A stretch of DNA of 10,582 bases, from assembly GCA_040752295.1 (NCBI GenBank), contig JBFMFE010000152.1:1-10582 (forward strand), given 5' to 3'. The position numbers and the translations under genes were made by a program. The notes under the pieces are model-generated. The model worked only from the letters and a program-made list of their open reading frames with translations, searched no databases and was not told where the DNA came from. The stretch comes from JBFMFE01 sp040752295. Its GTDB lineage: Bacteria > UBP15 > UBA6099 > JBFMBQ01. Shown piece by piece: positions 6,616 to 10,582 of the stretch (position 1 is its first letter; each line of letters opens with the position of its first letter).

Positions 6616-7629
6616 GTGCGGCGTACGGACCTCGTGACGGGGGGATCGGGGCTGCTGGGGCTGGCGCTCGCCCGCAGGCTTGCCGGGGCGGGGCGGGCGG
6701 TGAGGTTGTTCGACGTCAGGCGTCCCGACGCGCTGCCGGGCGGCGCCGAGTTCCGTGAAGGTGACATACGGGACGCCGCTGCCGTTGACGCCGCCGCCGG
6801 TGGCGCGGAGCGGATATTTCATCTCGCCGCGCTGATGCACGTAGGCAGGATCGTGCCGCGGATCGTCAGGGAGGTCAACATTGGGGGGCTTCTTAACGTC
6901 ATGAACGCGGCGGAGAAGAATGGGGTGAGGCGGGTCGTCTTCACCTCGACGATTGAAATCTACGGGACGGAGCCGGATTATCCGTGCTACGAGGATTCGA
7001 GGATCGATCCGCCCCCCGGTTACGCCCTGCATAAATGGATGGGAGAGAAGCTGCTGACGCGGTTCAGCAGGCGGACGGGCACAGAGGTCGCGTTTACGCG
7101 GATGCCGATGATATTCGGACCCGGATTTTATCATTTCAAGGCTGTTCTGCGGCTGTTCGACGCCATACTCGCCGGACTGCCGATCCCGGTTTTAGACGGA
7201 GGGGAAAGAAAGGGGAAGGTGGTTTCGCTGGAAGACGCCGTTCAGGGACTTGCGCTTGCCGGCGAGCGCGGGGAAGCCGCGGGCGAGGCTTTCAACATCT
7301 GCTGCGGCGACGTGTTCACTCACAGGAGCTTCGTGGAAGGGATAGCGCGCGCCGTCGGGTCGCGCAGCCGCGTTGTGAGCGTGCCGTCGCGGCTGGTGAA
7401 ACCCGCTTTCGAGGCGATGTGCAGGCTCGGCTTGTCGCCCGTCTCACCGGAGCATTTTCATTTTACGCTCAGCGACTGCGTTTACGACATTTCCAAGGCG
7501 GAGCGGCTTCTCGGATACACGCCCGCGAAAACCTCAGTCGAGGCGGCGGCGGAAGCGCTGAAACACTACGGAGCATCGAGGCGGAAGTACAGGAAGAAAC
7601 CCGTAACGAACCTTCTTGTGGGGAAATAG
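6616..7629 (+). CDS. NAD(P)-dependent epimerase/dehydratase (extended SDR family)
   Basis: This 337-residue cytoplasmic protein is a Rossmann-fold extended short-chain dehydrogenase/reductase. It has the dinucleotide-binding TGGSGLLG (8-15), an acidic D33 at the end of strand 2, GDIRD (49-53), and HLAAL (69-73). The catalytic Ser/Thr lie in TSTIEIYG (110-117), and Y136 and K140 form the YxxxK pair in YALHK. The C-terminal part holds the usual substrate-domain motifs FNICCGD (226-232) and YDISKAERLLGYTP (290-303), and a basic tail (RRKYRKK, 322-328) ends it. Members include nucleotide-sugar epimerases and dehydratases, but also hydroxysteroid dehydrogenase-like and dihydroflavonol reductase-like enzymes, so the substrate is open. 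Its place beside membrane glycan-type genes favours a sugar substrate; the SCP2 gene further downstream would suit a lipid substrate. It starts at GTG. The 71-nt gap after the propeller gene is compatible with one transcript. Confidence 0.9.
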   Translation: MRRTDLVTGGSGLLGLALARRLAGAGRAVRLFDVRRPDALPGGAEFREGDIRDAAAVDAAAGGAERIFHLAALMHVGRIVPRIVREVNIGGLLNVMNAAEKNGVRRVVFTSTIEIYGTEPDYPCYEDSRIDPPPGYALHKWMGEKLLTRFSRRTGTEVAFTRMPMIFGPGFYHFKAVLRLFDAILAGLPIPVLDGGERKGKVVSLEDAVQGLALAGERGEAAGEAFNICCGDVFTHRSFVEGIARAVGSRSRVVSVPSRLVKPAFEAMCRLGLSPVSPEHFHFTLSDCVYDISKAERLLGYTPAKTSVEAAAEALKHYGASRRKYRKKPVTNLLVGK

Positions 7630-7640
7630 CGCGGTTTCTC

Positions 7641-7658
7641 CCGGATTTTGATTTCCGG
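7641..7658 (+). terminator. Weak hairpin after the epimerase gene
   Basis: CCGGA (7641-7645) and TCCGG (7654-7658) can pair around an 8-nt T-rich loop, 11 nt after the stop codon. Only TTTC follows, so as an intrinsic terminator it is weak. The separate promoter candidate just downstream is consistent with a transcript boundary here. Confidence 0.25.
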
Positions 7659-7699
7659 TTTCGCGGGAAGACGATTCCGCGGACGTTCCCGGGAGGCGG

Positions 7700-7728
7700 T
7701 TGAACGAAAAATTCCGCTGTGATAACAT
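7700..7728 (+). promoter_or_regulatory. Candidate sigma-70-type promoter for the alcohol dehydrogenase gene
   Basis: TTGAAC (7700-7705) and TAACAT (7723-7728) each match the consensus at four of six positions and are spaced by 17 nt. An overlapping alternative is GATAAC (7721-7726), preceded by TG in the extended -10 position. Transcription would start near 7735, leaving a leader of about 57 nt before the ATG at 7792. The spacing is good, but the sigma factor preferences of this organism are unknown. Confidence 0.42.
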
Positions 7729-7791
7729 ACGCGGCGTAACGGGTCTCGCCGCTTCAGGAAGCCGGGGAATTTAGGAAAGGGGGAAGTGCGC

Positions 7792-8958
7792 ATGGCGATA
7801 CCGGAGTATTTTGAGTTTCAGGATCGGACGAAGATAATTTTCGGGATTGACACGCTGGATGAGACCGGCAAGGAGGTAAAGAAGCTGGGGGGGAAGAACG
7901 TTCTGATCGTCACCGGCTCGACGGCGCAGAGGCTCGGATACGTGGACCGCATAAAGAAGGCGCTGGGCGAGCAGGGGATCGGGGTCGCCGGCGTGTTCGA
8001 CGGAATCCCCGAGAACTCCGAGGCTGCGGTGGTGGAAAAGGGGCGGAAGACGGCGGAGGAGACGGGTGCGGACATGATAGTGACAATCGGGGGCGGCAGC
8101 GTGATGGACACGGCGAAGGGGATCAACGTGCTGATGTCCCTCGGCGGCAGCCTGCTCGATGATTACCAGGGCGCGAACCTTATCAACGAGCCTCTGAAGC
8201 CGATGGTGGCGATACCGATGACCGCGGGGTCGGCGAGCGAGGTCACGTTCGCGGCGGTCATTCTTGACAAGTCGCAGGACATGAAGCTCGCCTTTCTCAG
8301 CCCCTACCTTGCGCCGAGCACGGCGATACTCGACCCGAAGCTGACGGTTTCGATGCCGCCCAGGCTGACGGCTTCGACCGGAATGGACGCGCTCACGCAC
8401 GCCGTGGAGGCGCTTCATTCGACGTCGCGCGAGCCGGTGGCGACGGCGCTGGCGCTTTCGGCGATCACGATGATAAGCGGGAACCTGAGGGAAGCGGCGA
8501 AGAACGGGGGGAACCTCGAGGCGCGCAGCAACATGCTTATCGCGAGCACGATGGCGGGGCTTGCGTTCACGAACGCGATGGTGGGGTGCGTGCACGCCAT
8601 GGCTCATTCGGCGGGAGGCATCGCGGGGGTCCCCCACGGGATCGCGAACGCCATCTTTCTTCCTTTCGGGATGGAGTACAATCTCGACGCGTGCCCCGAA
8701 CAGTACGCGCTCGCGGCGCACGCGATGGGCGTGGACACGACCGGCATGAGCGCGAAGGACGCCGCCGTGAAGGCGATAGAAGCCGTCAGAAAGCTCACGT
8801 CGGATTGCGGACTTCCCCAGAGGCTCAGCGAGGTGGGCGTGACGGAGGACCAGGTCGCGATGATCGCGGACTACACACTGATGGACGGCGCCATCGTCAC
8901 GAATCCGCGCGAGCCTGACCCGGATGCGATCCTCGAAATGGTGAAGCGGGCGTTTTGA
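7792..8958 (+). CDS. Iron-dependent (group III) alcohol dehydrogenase
   Basis: This 388-residue protein is a typical full-length member of the Fe-ADH family, which oxidises alcohols or reduces aldehydes and ketones with NAD(P) in the cytoplasm. The N-terminal Rossmann-like domain has NVLIVTGSTA (36-45) and the pyrophosphate-binding GGGS (100-103) followed by MDTAKG. The helical domain carries the metal ligands D199 and H203 (GMDALTHAVEA), H268 (GCVHAM) and H282 (VPHGIANA), with the conserved H272 in AHSAGG. These match the D-H-H-H set of FucO/AdhB-type enzymes, so it should be active. GTG at 7786 is also in frame, but the AGGGGGA site ending at 7784 is 7 nt before the ATG at 7792 and too close to the GTG, so ATG is preferred. 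The real substrate cannot be read from the sequence. It lies alone behind its own promoter candidate, with an SCP2-like gene next on the same strand. Confidence 0.95.
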   Translation: MAIPEYFEFQDRTKIIFGIDTLDETGKEVKKLGGKNVLIVTGSTAQRLGYVDRIKKALGEQGIGVAGVFDGIPENSEAAVVEKGRKTAEETGADMIVTIGGGSVMDTAKGINVLMSLGGSLLDDYQGANLINEPLKPMVAIPMTAGSASEVTFAAVILDKSQDMKLAFLSPYLAPSTAILDPKLTVSMPPRLTASTGMDALTHAVEALHSTSREPVATALALSAITMISGNLREAAKNGGNLEARSNMLIASTMAGLAFTNAMVGCVHAMAHSAGGIAGVPHGIANAIFLPFGMEYNLDACPEQYALAAHAMGVDTTGMSAKDAAVKAIEAVRKLTSDCGLPQRLSEVGVTEDQVAMIADYTLMDGAIVTNPREPDPDAILEMVKRAF

Positions 8959-8987
8959 TGAGAGCCGGCTGCGCGAAGCGCCCTGAG

Positions 8988-9045
8988 TGCCTGCCTGTGC
9001 GTTGCCTGCCTGTGCCGAGCGCGGCAGACGGGCACGCAGACGGGC
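8988..9045. repeat. Direct and imperfect inverted repeat patch between the Fe-ADH and SCP2 genes
   Basis: TGCCTGCCTGTGC occurs twice (8988-9000 and 9003-9015, period 15). GCAGACGGGC then occurs twice (9024-9033 and 9036-9045, period 12). The left and right halves are roughly complementary: TGCCG (9013-9017) pairs with CGGCA (9022-9026) around a 4-nt loop, and TGCGT (8998-9002) pairs with ACGCA (9034-9038) further out, with internal mismatches. The layout is that of a short imperfect hairpin repeat such as a dispersed intergenic palindrome. Whether copies exist elsewhere in the genome cannot be seen here. Confidence 0.6.
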
Positions 9046-9046
9046 G

Positions 9047-9096
9047 GCGGGCAATCGCCGCCTTCATGAAAATGCGAAGGTACGGTTGAGCTTCGC
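9047..9096 (+). other. Small inverted repeats upstream of the SCP2-like gene
   Basis: The intergenic gap continues past the repeat patch with GCGG/CCGC-type pairing around GCAAT (about 9047-9060), then CGAAG (9075-9079) pairing with CTTCG (9091-9095). Neither is followed by a T-run. These may be parts of one structured transcript leader or degenerate repeat remains; no promoter stands out. Confidence 0.25.
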
Positions 9097-9128
9097 TTCG
9101 GCAAAATGACGCGATTCGAAGGACGGTG

Positions 9129-9797
9129 ATGGCGATGGGAGACGAAAAGGAAAGAGAAGAAGCGCGGGGGAGTGGAATCGAGGGCGGGGAAGGCGCGCCC
9201 GGCGGGGAGGGCGGCGCGGACGCCGCAAGGCCCGGGGCGCTTTCGCGCGCTGCCTCCGCCGCGGGCGCCGCCGCGTCACGGGTGAAGGAGGCAATCCAGT
9301 CGGTCATCCCCACGACCGTCTCGGCGGAGCGCCCGACGATCACGCCCGACGAGATGTACAAGATCGCCAGGGTCTTCGCCGAGAAGATTTTCGGGCTTGA
9401 GGAAGTGGTGCCGAAACTCCTCGAGTCGAAAGTGATCGTGAGGTTCAAGTACTACGACGAGAACTGGGGGGACGTGGAGCCGGAGATCACAATTGACTGC
9501 ACCGGCGACAGGATCGTGCTTCACACGGGTCCCTGCGAACTGGAGCCTGTCGTGACGATGAGAATGCACGGCGACACGGCGCACAAGTTCTGGAAGCAGA
9601 AGGTGAACCTGATGGCGGCGATAACAAAAGGGGAAATTTCCGCCAAGGGACCAATCCCCAAGGTGATGAAGCTGCTGCCGATCATAAAGCCGAGTTACCC
9701 GCTGTACCTCGAGACACTTAAGGACCTCGGCTTCTCGGAGTTGTTGAATTATCCTCCCGAAGAACCGCGTCCCGGGCAGGTGAACGCGGAGCAGTAG
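9129..9797 (+). CDS. SCP2 sterol-carrier-like lipid-binding domain protein
   Basis: This 222-residue protein appears to be an SCP2-fold protein, a family that binds sterols, fatty acids or acyl-CoA in a hydrophobic cavity. The domain spans about 74-200. It starts at a helix (DEMYKIARVFAEKIFG), has strands KVIVRFKYYD (101-110) and PEITIDCTGD, and contains the family's signature stretch KFWKQKVNLMAAITKGEIS (153-171) with GPIPKVMKLL after it. The first 36 residues are low-complexity Gly/Glu/Ala; residues 37-60 form an Ala-rich amphipathic helix that could touch a membrane or partner. There is no signal peptide. GTG (9126), ATG (9129) and ATG (9135) are all in frame. GAAGGA (9118-9123) is 5 nt before ATG 9129, which I chose. 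The gene follows an alcohol dehydrogenase by 170 nt, hinting at a lipophilic alcohol or ketone as a shared topic, which is inference. Confidence 0.8.
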   Translation: MAMGDEKEREEARGSGIEGGEGAPGGEGGADAARPGALSRAASAAGAAASRVKEAIQSVIPTTVSAERPTITPDEMYKIARVFAEKIFGLEEVVPKLLESKVIVRFKYYDENWGDVEPEITIDCTGDRIVLHTGPCELEPVVTMRMHGDTAHKFWKQKVNLMAAITKGEISAKGPIPKVMKLLPIIKPSYPLYLETLKDLGFSELLNYPPEEPRPGQVNAEQ

Positions 9798-9819
9798 GGT
9801 CTTACCGTCCGGCGCGTCA

Positions 9820-9831
9820 CGCGGCGCCGCG
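9820..9831. repeat. Perfect 12-bp GC palindrome between convergent genes
   Basis: CGCGGCGCCGCG is its own reverse complement and lies 22 nt after the SCP2-like stop codon, inside a wider GCGTC/GACGC pair (about 9814-9845). It could form a hairpin at the 3' end of the plus-strand transcript, but no T-run follows. In such GC-rich DNA it may also be chance. Confidence 0.3.
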
Positions 9832-9884
9832 GGGAACGCGACGCTTGTGTAAACGGCATTATTCCAAAGCCTGAAAACGGAAGC

Positions 9885-9901
9885 CCGGAGTCCGGAATTT
9901 T
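9885..9901. terminator. Short possible terminator between convergent genes
   Basis: CCGG-AGT-CCGG (9885-9895) is followed by AATTTT on the plus strand and preceded by GGAAGC, with an AAAA run (9874-9877) on its left. It sits in the 109-nt gap between the stop codons of two convergent genes, where a terminator for both is expected. The stem is only 4 bp, so support is modest. Confidence 0.3.
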
Positions 9902-9906
9902 CTCCG

Positions 9907-10582
9907 TCAGTCTATGATGTCCGCGCGGAGGAAGGCGACGAACGCCGCCATGAAGAAGAACACGGCGAAGCCGAAGAGGAGAAATATATCGGTCAGCACG
10001 ATTGCGATCCTGTCGCCGAGCGGCATGGGCTTGTAGTTGAACCGCGGCATGTCGTCCAGGTTGTACTCCGGCTCGCGGAAGAAGCCGCCGAAGATTGAAT
10101 GAGTGCGCTGGTCGTCCGGCAGCGTGAATTTCTTTTCGAGGAAGTCCCTGAACTGCGTCTGGTAGTTCCACAGCGCTTCCTTCAGGTGCCATTCGCGTTC
10201 GATGCCCGTGTTCGCGAGGTCGGTGGCGGCGTAGATGAAGGATGACACGGGTGAGACGCGCGAGACCATCTTTGTGAGGCTGACCTGCGTGCGTACCTCG
10301 CGTTCGAACCGGTCCATTTCCTCCTTGCTTATCAGGCTGTTGTTCTTGTTCGCCGCGATGATGGTTTTGTAGAAGTCGTCGTAGTATCTGGCTTTCACGT
10401 CTTCCGGCTGTTCCATGAAGCTCGTGACGGTATCCTGGAGCGACATTTTTTTCTTTGGTTTGGGGGCCTGCGCCGCCTGGGGTTGCTGCTGAGGCGTCCG
10501 GGCGGCGATCTGACCGGCGGCTTTCTTTTTCAGTTCGAGGAGTTCGTTTTTCCTGGCTTCGCATTCTTCGACCGCGCGCGCG
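9907..10582 (-). CDS. C-terminal part of an ABC-2 / DUF3526-type permease (cut by window edge)
   Basis: The frame ends with TGA at 9907 and is open to the right edge, 225 codons in all. The ATG at 10446 is internal: 45 in-frame codons precede it inside the window and read as plausible protein (a charged helix, ECEARKNELLELKKK, then a Q/P/A/K-rich linker). After this come a helical external-type region (EQPEDVKARYYDDFYK, DRFEREVRTQV), the permease-like stretch SRVSPVSSFIYAATDLANTG, and KEALWNYQTQFRDFLEKKF. One strong membrane helix follows (about 30 residues from the end, IAIVLTDIFLLFGFAVFFFMAAF is its core), with a short polar tail FLRADIID. This arrangement resembles the last extracytoplasmic loop and final helix of ABC-2 family permeases with DUF3526-type loops, seen in GldF-like exporters. 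The ATPase and N-terminal helices would lie to the right. The family call is from resemblance; the membrane helix and open frame are directly seen. Confidence 0.68.
   Translation of the reverse strand, partial: ARAVEECEARKNELLELKKKAAGQIAARTPQQQPQAAQAPKPKKKMSLQDTVTSFMEQPEDVKARYYDDFYKTIIAANKNNSLISKEEMDRFEREVRTQVSLTKMVSRVSPVSSFIYAATDLANTGIEREWHLKEALWNYQTQFRDFLEKKFTLPDDQRTHSIFGGFFREPEYNLDDMPRFNYKPMPLGDRIAIVLTDIFLLFGFAVFFFMAAFVAFLRADIID

Noticed and set aside
7786..7791. GTG at 7786 as the Fe-ADH start
   Set aside because: The SD ends 1 nt before it, while ATG 7792 has normal spacing and gives the usual family N-terminus.
8988..9045. CRISPR-like array
   Set aside because: Copies are only 10-13 nt, two of each, with periods of 15 and 12 nt and no unique spacers; this does not fit a CRISPR array.
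7771..9054. 427-codon minus-strand open frame
   Set aside because: Antisense to the Fe-ADH, whose plus-strand frame has all expected motifs; the minus product is Arg/His-rich low complexity.
9749..10564. 271-codon minus-strand open frame spanning the convergent gap
   Set aside because: It runs through the SCP2 stop region and overlaps the permease in another frame; composition is Arg/Pro/Gln-rich and it lacks the terminal membrane helix seen in the accepted frame.

Overview
This is a GC-rich bacterial window with seven supported protein genes, two of them cut by the window ends. Long homopolymer runs (G5-G6, T7-T9) occur, but every accepted reading frame stays intact. I see no rRNA, tRNA, CRISPR array, transposase or phage gene. 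Nothing here fixes the phylum. The ABC-2 permease, polyprenyl-glycan-type membrane proteins and iron-dependent alcohol dehydrogenase fit an anaerobic or facultative bacterium, but that is inference.

Left block (1-4493, all on the minus strand): three consecutive large integral membrane proteins. In transcription order they are a 627-residue multi-spanning protein resembling the YfhO / PTPS-related membrane families (4493-2610), a 750-residue GT39/ArnT-like glycosyltransferase (2440-188), and the start of a third membrane protein that runs off the left end (179-1). The last two are only 8 nt apart and look translationally coupled. A 169-nt gap with a hairpin and a consensus TATAAT -10 box separates the first from the second.

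Middle block (4494-7629): a 311-nt divergent intergenic region, then two plus-strand genes. The first is a 579-residue fusion of a polytopic membrane domain and a seven-bladed YVTN-like beta-propeller. The second is a short-chain (extended SDR) NAD-dependent epimerase/dehydratase. With the left block this suggests an envelope glycan or glycolipid locus, although no cytoplasmic glycosyltransferase, flippase or polymerase is visible.

Right block (7630-10582): an iron-dependent alcohol dehydrogenase with all four metal ligands and its own candidate promoter. It is followed by a GC-rich intergenic patch with direct and inverted repeats, then an SCP2 sterol-carrier-like lipid-binding protein. Convergent to these is the C-terminal part of an ABC-2/DUF3526-type permease. 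Its reading frame stays open to the right edge, so the first in-window ATG (10446) is not its start.

The points most worth a second look are the membrane/beta-propeller fusion, the run of GT-C-like proteins with an extra CPGC-tailed domain on the 750-residue enzyme, the repeat patch at 8988-9045, and the dehydrogenase/SCP2 pairing.
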